A stretch of DNA of 64,000 nucleotides from Blastomussa wellsi (lineage: Eukaryota > Cnidaria > Anthozoa > Scleractinia > Plerogyridae): the NCBI GenBank assembly GCA_947652115.1, contig OX393568.1, forward strand, positions 15,719,746-15,783,745. The letters are read 5' to 3'. Positions within the stretch are counted from its first letter, which is position 1, and every line of letters begins with the position of its first letter. Position numbers and translations under genes: made by a program. Shown here piece after piece: positions 1 through 12,560 of the stretch. The notes under the pieces were generated by a model. The model did no database searches, was not told the DNA's origin, and was given only the letters and a program-made list of their open reading frames with translations.

Positions 1-257
1 TTCGGTGTTTACCGAAGGTTTCAATGCTGAAGATATTGGCTAAATAGATGTTCTTAGAAATGCTAACTCCTTGTTGGAGCAGTTGCACTGATCTCAATCC
101 TTCCGCTCCTAGCTTCTTTGCTTTGAACAGAAATAGCGACGATAAATATGATAAACCAACGCATTTTGATAAACCTAGACGCTTCGTATGCTAAGCAACA
201 TACTCTTAACTTTATATTTTTCTAAAACACTTTTTTATAACTCACTTATCCTGTCAG

Positions 258-3200
258 GTATTTCTTGAACCTTTAAAGGAGATTCAACAAATGGGACATC
301 TCCAACATGTAGACGCTGAAAAAATCTTCTGTAATCTTCAAGATTTGTGCGAGGTAATGGAAATCAGATAACTCATTAGTTCTGAAAACATTTTATCCGA
401 GTCAAACATACTTTCCTACGCCAATGCTTGTTTTGTTAGTCATGTAATGTCTCCCCTCAGCGTTACTAGGAGGGCACAAGGCACGATTTTATTATTCAAC
501 AAATTGTTACATTGCCCATATATGGTCATGAAGCAATTTTTATATCCGTCATCTGAACTCGACAGATATCTTACGTTATTAAAAACTAGCTATGGTATAT
601 TGCATTTCCTGAGTTCTGATTGGTTTAGAGGCAATGGCATATGAGCTCATATACCATTGACCTTCAAATATGGTGGGTGTACCCGTAAAATAATGCATTT
701 TTTGCAATGTTTGTACAATATTTTTTGGGCCTTTTTAATAAAACAATTACTTCACTCGCGTTTGTTGGATATAACACAGCCTACGGCCTCGTCCGCTAAA
801 TATCAGGCGATATTCCGCGCGTTTCGCAGGATACTTGTTAATTACGAGCAATATTCAAAGGATTCAGATAAAAGATAATTTTTTATACTTAAAATTGCTC
901 TATTTAGTATAGTATAATTACCTATATTATATTTTCTCTTACTTGCAGGTTAGCACGAAATTCGCCAAGAATCTTCTGCGTGTATTCCAAACCGAACAAC
1001 CCACACAGTTTGGAAGTACTGCATCTGTTGTCTCCGCTTTTACAGAAGTAAGTATTTCTTCCACTTAGAGCGAGTTTCAATTGAGTGCCATAAAACCAAA
1101 ACCAAAGTAATTACTTTGGCCAATCATAAAGGACGGAGGCAATTCAGTGATCCAATCAAAACTCGAAGTAATTGCACATAGCCGACACAAAGCGCGGGAA
1201 AACATGTTCGCGTGCGTCACGATTGGTTTTGGATTTACTCTAGATTGGTTGAAAAAGTGGTACGGGTTTTTTAACTCTTCCGCTCCCGAATTTCTAAAAA
1301 ACGCGTTTTTTAACCGTTCAACTGAATTTTTGGTGCTACGATCCTAATTTCAGTTAACTTTGATAAAAAAGCACGTTTCAAACTGCCGAGAGATTTTGGT
1401 GAAGATTCCATTACATTTGTTACTTTGGTGCATGCGCATAAGCCATAATGTGGACTCCTTTTTGCGGACCCGTTTCCCACTTTGTATCATTGCTCCTTTT
1501 CCTTCCGTTTTTCTCGGCTTCCTTATTCCCGCTACTTTCTGCTCTTCACAGCCTTCCTTCTGGCCGAAAAGTTGTGATGTAATCATTGGTAAACCCTAAA
1601 AAGAGGACCTTGATCAGTTACAGGTGTTTTGGCTTGTTTAAGGACCGATTCCTTTACTTTCACGCTAACATTATGACATTTCTGATTTACAGTTTAGTCG
1701 GAAAGTTCACCCTCAGTATCAGAAATATTGTCTCAATTATTCCAAAGCTCTGGGTTATCTCGACTCATTGAAAAAGGATGAGGACTTCCAGGAGTTAATG
1801 AAGGTAATTTCATGTTCGTCTGTTTTATATCGCTAAAAGTGTTTTTCAGCAGTATTCTTTATTTTTTTACCTTTCATGAATAGGACAACCCAACCAGGTA
1901 ACGCGAAAACAACCTTCAGGCAAAACCCGCGGTCCTCATGTTTGACGGTATTATAATGCTATGTGAGCAGTTTCTTCTTTTGTACGGTGTCGGGGTGTTT
2001 TGCTAAGATTCCCACCTTCTGCAGTGACATTCCGTTGACGAGCAAGTGGAAATATAGAAAATTTGAGTTAAATCATTGAATGCAATTGTTCTTATATTTG
2101 CTGTTTTGATGTCGTATCTTCCTAGTGGTGTGAGTCCAACAGCAGATGTAACAGACTTCAAATCACCGACCTCTTAGTGGCTCCGTTACAACATCTTACC
2201 AAGTATCCATTGTTACTCAAGGTAAAAAATAAGAGATTGTAACAGCAGTCAACAAAGAACAATAAATGGCTCTGAAGGAATTTATCTACTGTAATAAAAT
2301 GGAGTTTAACTTTCTAGGTCATAAGAAATACTGTCTCAACGGATAAAGTTTGTCTTTCAGAACATCAGGAAACGCACAGCTGAAGGAGACGAACAACACA
2401 GTTCCTTGTCCTCCATTATCAAGGCTGTAGAGCTATCAATACGTAAGTGAAGATCCTTTTTTCCATGACTGCTTTACGTTGTAAAAATACCTTCTAAAGA
2501 GTAGCATGTGTAAAAGACCTTTACTTTTCACAGAGGAACTGGAAGGTAAAGTCAAGTCTCGAGCAAACTACGAAAGATTACAAGAGCTACAAAGTAGTTT
2601 AGTTTGGCCTGCCATTACTGAGCTGGATCCAAAGACCTATGTACCCGAGGTGAAGGATGCGTATATTCTGTTTTTAAAATCGTGACAATATAACGTGCTT
2701 TGTGTCTTGTTATCAATGGCTCTTATTGTACCAGTCTAAGTGGTTTGACACACAAACGAGGCTAACGGGGCATTTTGCACTGTGTTGTCCGATGTCTTGA
2801 CCCTTCCCCCTCGTTCACATGCTGTCTTTTGAAAAGAATGTATTATCGCAGGCTCAACTACAATAACAGCCATTGATGTGAAGCCTATGAAATCATTCAT
2901 ATTTGAACTGCGGATGCATCCTCGGAGACCCAGGGACGAAAGTTTTCAAGAAGTCGCAAGAGTGCCCCTGGGATGCTAAACTTAAACGACTAGTTCCACG
3001 ACCCATTCAAATGCTTGCCTCTGATTGGCCACAAAAACTTTTGGTTCATCCTCGGTGTAAAAACCTGTGAAACTCACGAGTGACCTAAAACAAAGAACGA
3101 ACAAGACAACAAAGAACTCAAAACAATATGAAACAGAAAAACAATAGCTCAAAAACCAAGAAAAAAGTCACAGGTTTTTACACCGAGGTAAACCCAAAAA

Positions 3201-6193
3201 TTCAGGGCTGAATGAAAAAATTCACGGTAGAATCCCGTTGAAGGCCTGAATATTTTCAGGCTTCTTCTTTCCAATTACTTAAATTGGAAATTCACTGCGA
3301 TAACAGCCATTGCCGTTTACCTAACTTACCTCTCGTTTATGAGGGAACTCGCCTCGTAAGTTCTTCGGAAAGGTTCCTGTAACTATAAAAGAAGATGAGA
3401 TGTAGGGTTACTGGTCCATCTCTGCTCGATTGTTATGAAACTCAGCTGAGGACCTGAGCGGCATACTTCGATTTTCTGATTTATACATTGAGCAGTGGAA
3501 AAATCCATGATGAAAGATTGAGACCATTCTCATCCCCAGAGGCCGCGCTCCTTTTGGTCAGGACCAAGAATTGCAACCTGGCCGCCTCCAAAACCGTAAG
3601 CCTGCGATTCACAGACACATTGTCAAATCTGACAAATCTGAATGGCTTTAAACTACAGACCGAGTTCACTGCGCATGCTCCCAATTTGAGGGCGGCTGGA
3701 GGTCTCGATTCTTGCTGCTGACCAAAAGGATAGCGACCTCTGGGGACGAGAATGGATTGAGACGTGCCACTATAAATTTTTATGCTTTATCTTTTCGGTC
3801 TCTGCAGTTCTTAAGAGGCATATTGCAAAAACAGCCCTGTGAGAGTCTATTGGCAAGTCCTAAAAGGCAACTGCTGTACGAGGGACCACTAACTTTGATG
3901 GGTAAGTCATTACATACTTGGGTTTAGTGCTGGTTTGGGAAGATCGTCAAATAAATCTGAACATCGGAAGATCTGCGGAGGTTGAAACAGCACTCTTTCG
4001 TCACAGTGCCTATCAAGTTTCTTGAAAAGCGTTGTTCATTTTTAATGATATTCAGTCCACTAGATGTATATGTATATGTGAAGGCTAGGTATAACTAATC
4101 TACTGCGATCAATTCAATTTCAGAAAATGCCAAAATTGACGTGTACGCTTTTCTATTTGACGACATGCTTCTTCTAACGAGATTCCGTAAACTGCCACAG
4201 AAAATCAACAAGGTAAGATTTTGTAAAAAAAGAAATTATTTCCTCGAAGAATAAGCTCATACTTATGGTTGGCCACTTGCTTAACAGGGTAAAAGGGCCA
4301 TTGTCACAATAATGCACATGAGCAGCCTTAATTTCCACAGAACGCTGTCACGAACCACCGTAGCCTTCTATAATTGTTTTGGAGTTTTCACGTGCGCTCG
4401 AACACCTCTTTTTATAGCCTCAACCCGAGCCGCTTTGTGTATTACCCTGCGAGAACATCATATTTCCTGTGATGTTCATATGAAAATATAAGCAACACAT
4501 GCCGTTTAAAACTTATGTCCACAAATGACCAAATAATCCTTTACCTCAATTTTTATAGCTTTTGCACGCCTTGCGAGGTCGATGGAAGAGGATATATTAA
4601 CTTTGATTTCTGGTCTGTCGGACCAGAAATCAAATCGTCACACATGCGCAGAAAAGTGTCAAAGGCCCTTTAAGCATAAGGATATTGAACCTTACGTTTC
4701 TATGGGGCTGCGTTATTGATTATGGTCTTTTAAAAATTGATAAACAAAGCACCCTTCATTGGTACAGAAACTGAATCTGGCCGGAATGACAGATAGCCCA
4801 CCAAGCACCCCTCCAGTGGTCAGAAGGAGTATGTCCGGAGCCCAGTACACAGTTTATAAACAGGTACTCAACTTTACAGTGTAACATCTTCACCCCTTAC
4901 AAGTATATTATTATTGACACTCGTGACGAAGCGAAAGTAGTTGTTTTCGTATAAGCTAATCAAAATTTACAATTCAGAGAATAATTTAGTCGAGAAAGTA
5001 GAAGAGATGATTTTGTTATAATTGTGTTAACAGAGGAAGTAGGTGTGATTAGGACAAAACAAAGTTTTTACTCCGCTACAGGGAAACAATTCAGTTAAAA
5101 GATAATTTTCTTATTGTATTCACAGCCAATACCGTTGGATAGATTCATCATCATTGATGCCGAGGCCACGCACGCAGGTATGTTGCTTTTTTAAATATCA
5201 GAAAATAAAGTGCGACGTGCATTATACACGCACAAACCGCGGGCTTACATTTATTGGAACTGTCTGTGCACGTCTTGATCCTACTAAGGATTCCCATCTA
5301 ATGTGTTTTTTGTATCACTTGTTTTATAGGAAGCACCTTAAAGAATTCTTTCATCATCATCCACTACAGCAGATTTAAACAAACAGTCGGTCTCTACACA
5401 TTACAAGCACCGTCACAAAATCTCAAGGTAACTTGTCCGAGTCGAACTCATAACATCTTTGCCATATTTGTTTTACTTTGATCAGCCGGTGGATGTGTAA
5501 CAAACGTTGATTAAAAGATTCGAAGAGTATAAGATTATTTCGGCAAAGTCTGATAAAGGTTGCTAACATAACTCTGTCTCATACTATCCAAAGGAGATTT
5601 TTCTTGAAATTGCTTACCCCAGGACTGTTTCAAGGGAACTAATTTCCGATTGTAGTCCACCCATGTTCGCCCCATGTGCAACCATAAGTACTGACGAATT
5701 AATAAAGTAATTAAAGTTCAATCAGTCTTTTCTCGTCCGGCCACCCAGTTAACACAGCCAACTTTTTGTCCCCCTTTGGTGACCGGATTAGCCGGTATCC
5801 ATGCACTGTACTAAAAACATGTTTCAGAACCGGATTGGTAATTTTTGTAGTTAAATAATAATAATGAACTTTATTTGAGTGTCAACTGTATCTAGCACTG
5901 ACGTATTAATTGGGGACATTGTAAAGCAAAAATGTAAAAAGATGCTGTGCTTAATATAACTTTTGTGTTTTGACTCAAAGGAGACCTGGACAAGCACACT
6001 AAAAGCGGCCCAGGGTAAATGGTCAGAGGCGGTGGCACTCGAACTAGCGGCGGAAACAGAAAAGATGAGCGCTTTTCAAAACATTAGCGAAGGGGAAGTG
6101 GAACAAGACCCAGGTCCCAAATCACCGGATGACACAGTCATGAGTCAAACGCAAATGCTCTCTTATTACAAACCCATTGAATCACAATGCTGA
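258..6193 (+). CDS. Rho guanine-nucleotide exchange factor (DH-PH), 3' portion, 12 exons
   Basis: Spliced host gene; its 5' exons lie outside the window. Exons by GT/AG junctions with consistent phase: 258-353, 949-1047, 1693-1803, 2126-2221, 2361-2442, 2534-2649, 3808-3901, 4124-4212, 4768-4863, 5126-5177, 5330-5427 and 5981-6193 (stop). They sum to 1242 nt (413 aa plus stop) in one open frame. Residues about 1-200 are the C-terminal part of a Dbl-homology domain; the helix containing QHLTKYPLLLK (exon 4) is the family signature. The next part (RGILQ, YEGPLTL, VYAFLFDDMLLLT, then TWTSTLKAAQGKW) is a PH domain. By family knowledge the protein loads GTP on Rho GTPases at membranes. The pattern is closest to PLEKHG5/6-type GEFs, an assignment from memory. 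The tail after the PH domain is short (about 50 aa). The gene looks intact. Confidence 0.85.
3050..3188. repeat. Small hairpin element in an intron (perfect 21-bp inverted repeats)
   Basis: Arms 3050-3070 and 3168-3188 are perfect 21-bp reverse complements around a 97-bp A-rich centre. It lies in the intron between exons ending at 2649 and starting at 3808. It looks like a very short MITE; I see no clear target duplication. Confidence 0.6.
3524..3755. mobile_element. 232-bp MITE with a 7-8 bp target duplication
   Basis: Terminal inverted repeats of about 40 bp start with CCATTCTCRTCCCCAGAGG at both ends and differ at a few positions. The sequence ATTGAGA flanks the element directly on both sides (3517-3523 and 3756-3762). 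A 7-8 bp duplication suggests a hAT- or P-type non-autonomous element. It sits in the same intron as the 3050-3188 hairpin. Confidence 0.7.
4602..4634. repeat. Perfect short palindrome in an intron
   Basis: TTTGATTTCTGGTC is followed after five bases by its exact reverse complement. It could form a hairpin in the pre-mRNA of the RhoGEF gene. No function is evident. Confidence 0.6.
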
Positions 6194-7107
6194 CGAAACG
6201 CAAGCCAATCACAGTGGGCACTCAGTTAAAATCCCGGATATGAGCAACTTCAAATCACGTTAATGACTTAAACCTCGTTTATCAACGCTAAGATAATTAC
6301 ACTGAGCATGAAGACCAGTAGCTCTTCATAATGTAAAAGTGAGAGTTAGGGTCAACATGGAGGAGTGGAGCCAATATAGACATTGTATGTGGTGATCAAG
6401 CAAGTCATAAAGGAAATCAGTCGATGCATTCTGGTACGACTGTTGTAAAACTGTGAATTGGGATGTTGAGAAATGTTAAAAACCTACGATGAAAAGGTAG
6501 TGAGTTTAAAATTCTATCATTTCTGTAATACGTTCATCAAGGATAAATTAAAGAGATTAATTGATCTCTCTTGTAAGACAGAACAGTAAGAAAGCAAAAT
6601 AATACTTCATTGACAACCTAATCTCGATCGATTCAAAAACTTTTGTTAACGTTATTTAAGTGCTTTTATATTTAGTGACTGTGTGAAAAAAGGAGAAAAA
6701 TGATATATATATTGCAAAAAGATAAGGCGCGCGTTTACAAGTTTAGGAGAGATTATGTTTGTGTGTCTCCACTTTATACAAGGACTCTCAGTGAGTACAT
6801 GTGATATGTAAAAACAGCCGGAAATGTTGTCTCCAAACTAAAAAAGAGATGTAAAAATGTTGGGTTATGATTATTTCCTAAAGAATATTCGTATTAGAGT
6901 TCCAAATGCTTCAAAAAGATAGTTATTTATTCTTATCTTTTGTGACAGAATACTTTGTACAGTTTCAACAACACTGTCACGGTTTAGAGGGTAGTTTGTT
7001 GTTTGGTGATGTAACATGGACCGTAGAGAAAACAACTGTTTGACGAGTGTTATCAAGGATACATTTATACATTCCTTCATTATTAAATGGCAAAAAAAGT
7101 GAATAAA
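6194..7107 (+). other. Probable 3' UTR of the RhoGEF gene
   Basis: AT-rich sequence after the stop codon at 6191-6193 with no credible coding region. It runs to an AATAAA hexamer at 7102-7107, the best poly(A) signal candidate. The small ORFs on either strand here have no recognisable features. Confidence 0.45.
7102..7107 (+). promoter_or_regulatory. Candidate poly(A) signal AATAAA
   Basis: Canonical hexamer about 0.9 kb after the RhoGEF stop codon. Position and strand fit transcript 3'-end formation, but an earlier unnoticed site is possible. Confidence 0.4.
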
Positions 7108-7839
7108 ATAACATGAACACAATAGTCGTTCAGCTCGTGGTTTACTTTTAAATCAAATTAAATTTTCGCGAAAAAAGTTGAACTACTTCTCCTCTCCGTG
7201 TCGTTCGTACGATGAATGAAAAATCAATACGAGCACAGAGACATAGGGTAATCACAGGTTATATTGTTGCCCCAACTGTCATAAGTGTCAGAGAAAGAGG
7301 TATAAAATGTGCAAGGAAAGAGCGAGGCTGTTTAAGGTGGCCGAACACAGTTTTCGCGCGCGCTCTGCAGTCGTTGGTGCTGATGGGAGGCAGCTCGCGC
7401 ACAAGGATAACGCAACAACAAATATGGAGCCGAAAGAGTGATGAGTTTAATTTTGTTCCAAGGCGGTTTTATGAGGCATTTTTTTCATAAATGATAGCAT
7501 GTTCTAAACTTAAGTTTTGGTAGAATGCTTTGTCAGAAAAAGTCAAATTTGGCAGGTTTTTCAGTGTTAGGGTGAGTACCGTAAGAACCAAGTTAAATGC
7601 AGCGCATGCGTCGTTAGTAAAAAAAATTGAGATTGAACACTTTAGGTCCAGTCTCGCCGAAATACGCGTATTTCTGAAAACCGCTCGTTAGAATTTCACC
7701 AAATTTGGCAGGAAAATACTTCAGGAAACAAGAAAGAACGTTGTCGCAAAAATTCTGAAATTTGACAGAGGAAACTGTAAATAATGGAGTTATCTTTCAA
7801 GGACGGGTTGCTAAAAGTCGGTCTGTTAAAATAACATTA

Positions 7840-7902
7840 GAATAGTTCATTATCCCTCCTGCATACTCATTAGCATTTAGTTATGGGAAAGTCACCCCAG
7901 AC
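7840..7902. repeat. Split direct repeat B, outer copy
   Basis: 63 bp, the same as 8067-8129. It marks one end of the Ngaro-like element. Confidence 0.75.
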
Positions 7903-7973
7903 GAGCAGCTCGCTGGGGAAAACATGAAGAGTGCCAATAGAGTAAACAGAGGGCCAGGGGTGGGTGGGTGGGT

Positions 7974-8072
7974 CGATTCCAACCAAAGTTAGGCAAAACT
8001 GACAACTATGAATAATTAACTCATGCTTATAATACGCACGAGGGCTAATGAATATTAATGAAGTATGAATAG
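7974..8072. repeat. Split direct repeat A, inner copy
   Basis: 99 bp matching 11388-11486. It overlaps the following B copy by the six bases GAATAG. Confidence 0.75.
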
Positions 8073-8129
8073 TTCATTATCCCTCCTGCATACTCATTAG
8101 CATTTAGTTATGGGAAAGTCACCCCAGAC
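8067..8129. repeat. Split direct repeat B, inner copy
   Basis: 63 bp matching 7840-7902, directly abutting copy A of the split repeat. Confidence 0.75.
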
Positions 8130-8234
8130 TGCGCCTCACTATCGCCGAGGAATTCGCTGGCTTATCCCCATAACCAAAATAAATCCCCAACCTTACCCAT
8201 CCTTAACGAAAATCACCCTAATTTCCAACCCTCA

Positions 8235-9095
8235 CTAATATGTGAACACGACTATAAAAGATGCGAACACATATAAAATCATTTCTACAGAGCTAACTGG
8301 ACAGGACACCCATAAACGAATTAGTGAAAACTGAAATAACACATTCAAGCTGAAGAAAACATTCCAGTAAATATTTACTAAAGTTATCTCTAACAAAAAC
8401 AAGAAAACCAAACTGATAGAAAGCAAAATATGGTCATAACCAGACTTGTCATCAATCTTACTCATGTAGGAGTTGGGATACACGAAGCGAGGCACCCCAA
8501 CCAGCGTTTCCAGTGAAAAGGGAGTGTCTGCCATCCACAAATTTAAAAACCGGACATCAATGCATAACCTTGGCTTTTGCGGTTCAATCGTCATAGGAAG
8601 GACGAGATGGGGCGGCGGCACTTCACCCACTTTACCCCAAACACGGATCGTCCCTGTTTCAATACGCTGTAAAATTGTTTCCGTAACAAACTTCGAAAAC
8701 TGTTTGCAGGAGTAGTGATTCTTGAAAATCATAGAAGGGGGTTCCGCACTCTCATACTTTATGCCCATAAATGATCCCTTAAAGGGCTTCATGAACTTCT
8801 TGACATCCACCCCATGCTCCAACCATTCCAGGACATCCTTCGCAGGTTCGTACCCGGCCAAAATTTCTTCCCAGAGTTCGATTCGAGTACGAAGTTGACC
8901 CGAACGAAAGGAGTCCGGATCACGAAACGACAGATCCCGTAAGTTGGGAGTTTCCCCCGCAACAATGCCTTGAACATGGGTTAAACAAGCGTCTTCTGAA
9001 GTCATTTTCTCCGAACTCGGATTACCCTCCCAGGATAACCATCGGATTTTGCCATGCTTGCTTCTTTCCTCCGCCTCTAACGGCATAAAGGTCAT
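8235..9095 (-). pseudogene. Truncated reverse transcriptase of the Ngaro-like element
   Basis: 286-aa ORF. Residues about 150-220 read as the fingers and start of the palm of a DIRS/Ngaro-type RT: the segment RLCIDVRFLNLW (motif 1-2 region) is followed by SKIDDKSGYDHILL, the motif A block with its aspartates. After this the frame runs into unrelated hydrophobic residues and stops, so motif C (YxDD), RNase H and recombinase are absent. The break lies about 120 bp before the split direct repeat, which implies an internal deletion. The N-terminal 150 residues are not recognised. Confidence 0.6.
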
Positions 9096-9432
9096 CGTAT
9101 CCCCCTTGAGACGTTTTGACTTAGGCTAAAACCAAAACACCAAAAAAAAAAAAAGAGAAAAAAGAGAATCAAAAAGGCGTACTTAAATGGAGACTGCCAA
9201 TCCGAGTTCGGAGAAAATGACCACCGTAGCCCGAGTAATCGGGCTCAAGGGCATGCCTAAAGGCAAAACGCTTGTGGGGTCATTCTCCCAACCTCGAGAC
9301 CACAGGCCAAAAGAAAAAAATAAAACAACACATATTTAATAGTGTCTTTACACTTTATTATTGTCAATACAAATATCAAGACAATCCAGATTTCCATTCC
9401 AGAACAGGAAAACTTCCAATGATTTCACAATC

Positions 9433-9936
9433 TTAACGTTTATCTGGGCAAGAGCGCGAAATATGACCCGCCTTTCCACACACCCAGCACTTTCTCGCCG
9501 AAGGCGGCCTGGGACTGTAATTGGAGCCACGCTGTTGGTATGGAGCTGGAGGCCTGCGCGTCCGTCCAGTGAACGAAGGTTGACTTACTGCCGCGTGCTG
9601 CTTAGTTGCCTTGGAAATAACCTTTGCCACCTCGGCCTCATCCTTAGACGCCACCAACTTTATTAACACCTGTTGAAGGCACGGGTTGCCTAATAAAGGA
9701 CGACACTGCCTCAGCACTATTTCAAATCGTAAAGCTCTTTCATCCTTTCTTTCCTTGGTGACATTAACCACTTCATCCAGGGCGGCGATCGCCACATATG
9801 GATCAAAAAGAGCGGCTGGGCGCGAGATCACCATTTGGAGAGTAGACAGCGCGCACTCGATTGCCGATGAATCGATTTTCCTCTTCCACTCATCCAACTC
9901 CTTCTTGAGTGAACTGACCGTTGTGATCGGGACCTA
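9433..9936 (-). pseudogene. Gag-like protein, C-terminal exon with CCHC zinc knuckle
   Basis: Open frame of about 167 aa. It ends in CWVCGKAGHISRSC, a C-x2-C-x4-H-x4-C nucleic-acid-binding knuckle, preceded by a proline/arginine-rich linker. The upstream part is helical. A plausible splice acceptor (TTTTGTTAG) lies just upstream on the minus strand, so this may be the second exon of a Gag whose first exon is 11117-11380. The role by family is binding element RNA in the particle. Confidence 0.55.
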
Positions 9937-10264
9937 ACAAAAGGAGAAAACGCCATATAACTCCCTGATATCCTTAAGCCAGTCCCTACTTTGCACTGAG
10001 ACTGTATCCTTCGAAATCACATATCCTATTCCTTTAAATTTATTATTTCACACCCTGATGCAATTCCAAATTCATAACATAAAATTACAACGAACCTTCG
10101 CATAAGTTCTCACAACACGTAAAATAAAGCACACGGCCACCAAGTGACCTAGCGAAATAACCTCCTCTCCTCCACGAGGTCTGATTGAAATGGATCTAAC
10201 TCCTTCTATTCCCACGACACAAGGCATCTTTTTTATTTTATTTTTCCCTTATTTTTCATTCACG

Positions 10265-10740
10265 CCACCACATGAATCAGAGCTTACACTCTGCTCAATC
10301 GGCCGACGACGTTGTTTTTTTTTTTCACGCCGGAAAAAAAAAACACAGAACAGACGCCCTGTTCATCGGTCCTCGACCATTTTCTTTTGCTTTCTTATTA
10401 CTTTCTATCGCGCCACCTCGTGGCTCAGAGCATACCCACTGCTCAAATGGTCCTCGACCATTTTTCTTCCTTTTTTTTTTCCATGCCACCTCGTGGCTCA
10501 GAGCAGACACACTGCTCAATCGGTCCTCGACCTTTTTCATTCCTTTTTTTTCTTTTTTTCCACGCCACCTCGTGGCTCAGAGCCAACACGCTGCTCAATC
10601 GGTCCTCGACCGTTTTTCCCTTTATTACGCCACCTCGTGGCTCAGAGCAGACATGCTGCACAATCGCTCCTAACCATTTTTTTTTTAATAATTATCCATT
10701 ATTATTTCCCTTTGACGCCACCTCGTGGCTCAGAACAGAA
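10265..10740. repeat. About 78-bp minisatellite, six copies, with poly(T) spacers
   Basis: Six copies of a block with the core CACCTCGTGGCTCAGAG followed by CTGCTCAATCGGTCCTCGACC, separated by poly(T) runs. It lies between the two Gag-like ORFs of the Ngaro-like element, possibly inside an intron. The apparent ORFs on both strands here are repeat artefacts. Confidence 0.75.
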
Positions 10741-11116
10741 ACAAACCCTGGCCGAGACCACACGCCCCGCGCCCTTCCCAAGGGACAAGTAAGAAAAAAG
10801 GTGTCAATGGCATAGCTAATTTTTCCCGTCCCGAACAAAAAATAAGAAACAGCTCCCAAATATTGCAAACCCTAATTCATAAGTATAAACGAGAGCAACA
10901 GCAGAAAAAACACAATATAGAACAACAACCTATCCCCCAACATTTGAGGAACCGAACCGCGGCGAGTCCAAAGGAATAAATTAACAATCATGTGCTTGAA
11001 GCACGAAAATTAAAACCGGCTCCCGAGAAACCGGAAAGAAGCATAAACAAGAAAATGCAACGTGATGCAACCAAAAAAGAAAAAATACCGACAAACCCCA
11101 GCTATAAGGTACGAAA

Positions 11117-11380
11117 CTAAAAGGAAACATTGCAGCGGACATATACGTCACGGCTCACCGACGAATTATCCGGCACATTCGTCCCCGCGGCGTTTCCCAG
11201 TGAAGAACTTTGGAGCACATTTTCACCGCTCGCAGTTGTTCCCGAAGTTGTACCGGCACCAGCCTGAGATAAAGACGAAGACTGCGGAGTGGTTTGCTGA
11301 ACAGAACCTTGAAGAGGTTGCAAAACTCGCTGAGCGCTCGACGGGTCGTTCACGTTAGACGGACGCTCCGGTTCGGTCAT
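11117..11380 (-). pseudogene. Gag-like N-terminal exon of the Ngaro-like element
   Basis: Starts with MTEPERPSNVND at 11380, just inside the outer A repeat. It encodes about 87 aa rich in Ser, Gln, Thr and Gly. Low-complexity N-termini are common in Gag proteins. A GTATATG sequence near the end could be a splice donor joining to the acceptor upstream of 9936. Function is inferred only from position. Confidence 0.4.
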
Positions 11381-11387
11381 CTTGACA

Positions 11388-11486
11388 CGATTCCAACCAA
11401 AGTTAGGCAAAACTGACAACTATGAATAATTAACTCATGCTTATAATACGCACGAGGGCTAATGAATATTAATGAAGTATGAATAG
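11388..11486. repeat. Split direct repeat A, outer copy
   Basis: 99 bp matching 7974-8072. It forms the other end of the Ngaro-like element. Confidence 0.75.
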
Positions 11487-11751
11487 TGTCCGCATGTGAG
11501 TATTGTGACAAGTTTGTTTCCGGCAAATGATAGAGAAAATCTGACGACTGAATTTTCCGCAAATATATAAAACCCGATTTTAAATTGATGTTTATATCCA
11601 GTCACGTTACCATGGCAACAGCGCACACGTCAGCGTAACTATCAAAATTCGAAAGTCTATCCTTTTACCTTATCTCCTGCAAATTTCGGGGACCTAGAGT
11701 TCAATAAAAGGCAAATGCAACACAGGCTTCAAAAACTGTGTTCAGCCACCA

Positions 11752-12054
11752 TAAATTCCAACTCTGTATTACAGTGATGTACATACATGACTGGAGAAGG
11801 CCTTATTTTGATCGTCTGTTTGCTTAGCTGCTAATGAACCAATGCAAACCCAAGCAGCAGTCGAGGGTTTGCATAACTTTCAAGGATTCTCACAAACCCC
11901 TGAGTGTTTAGATGAGGCACAGTAACCTAGAAAACTCAAGTATACCTTGGCAAACCCTAGTATGCCACAGGAAATCCTACTATACCCTTCTACAGCAGAG
12001 GGGACACTGGCCACGTAAAAAATTGGAGACAGGCATTGAGATCAGCGGTTTGCT
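11752..12054. other. Spacer with no recognised gene
   Basis: I see no coding region, RNA gene or repeat boundary here. The final 20-30 bp begin to resemble the decamer satellite that follows. Confidence 0.4.
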
Positions 12055-12560
12055 AGTGTGTACTAGCACTAGGGTGTAGTAAGGTGTACTGCTCCTTACT
12101 ATGGTGTACTAAGGAGTAGTAAGGTGTACTAGTGTGTACGATGGTGTACTAAGGTGCAGTAAGGTGTACTAGTGTGTATTATGGTGTACTAAGGTGTACT
12201 AGTGTGTACTGAGGTGTAGTAAGGTGTACTAGTGTGTACTATGGTGTACTGGGGTGTAGTAAGGTGTACTAGTGTGTACTATGGTGTACTGGGGTGTAGT
12301 AAGGTGTACTAGTGTGTACTATGGTGTACTGAGGTGTAGTAAGGTGTACTAGTGTGTACTATGGTGTACTGGGGTGTAGTAAGGTGTACTAGTGTGTACT
12401 ATGGTGTACTGGGGTGTAGTAAGGTGTACTAGTGTGTCCTATGGTGTACTGGGGTGTAGTAAGGTGTACTAGTGTGTACTATGGTGTAGTTAGGTGTGCT
12501 TGTGTGTACGGAGGTGTACTAAGGTGTAGTAAGGTGTACTAGTGTGTCCTATGGTTTGCT
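12055..12560. repeat. Decamer satellite with 40-bp higher-order unit
   Basis: A tract of NNGGTGTACT / NNGTGTACT decamers. The centre shows a regular 40-bp unit: AGTGTGTACT ATGGTGTACT, then GGGGTGTAGT AAGGTGTACT. At least five units are near-identical, with drift at the edges. Confidence 0.9.

Larger units (their letters stand above)
7840..11486 (-). mobile_element. Ngaro-like (YR-class) retroelement remnant with split direct repeats
   Basis: Two repeats are arranged as B (7840-7902), A (7974-8072), B (8067-8129), internal region, A (11388-11486). Both A copies are 99 bp and both B copies 63 bp, and A and B overlap by six bases (GAATAG). Read on the minus strand this is A1 - internal - B1A2 - B2, the split direct repeat layout of Ngaro-type tyrosine-recombinase retrotransposons. 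The internal region encodes a Gag-like protein with a zinc knuckle and the N-terminal part of an RT, all on the minus strand. RT palm, RNase H and recombinase are missing, so it is a deleted, probably non-autonomous copy. Confidence 0.65.
7336..11751. mobile_element. TIR DNA transposon carrying a nested Ngaro-like element
   Basis: GGTGGCCGAACACAGTTTT at 7336 is matched by its reverse complement ending at 11751, with one mismatch over about 19 bp. Removing the nested element (7840-11486) leaves about 770 bp with no coding capacity, so it is non-autonomous. The first nine bases (GGTGGCCGA) are shared with the TIR of the unrelated-looking element at 28475-30114. The target duplication is unclear (TAA on both sides, one base out of register on the right). 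Confidence 0.5.

Noticed and set aside
10190..10815. Overlapping ORFs of 70-200 aa on both strands
   Set aside because: They arise from an about 78-bp tandem repeat with poly(T) runs; the peptides repeat the same phrase in several frames.
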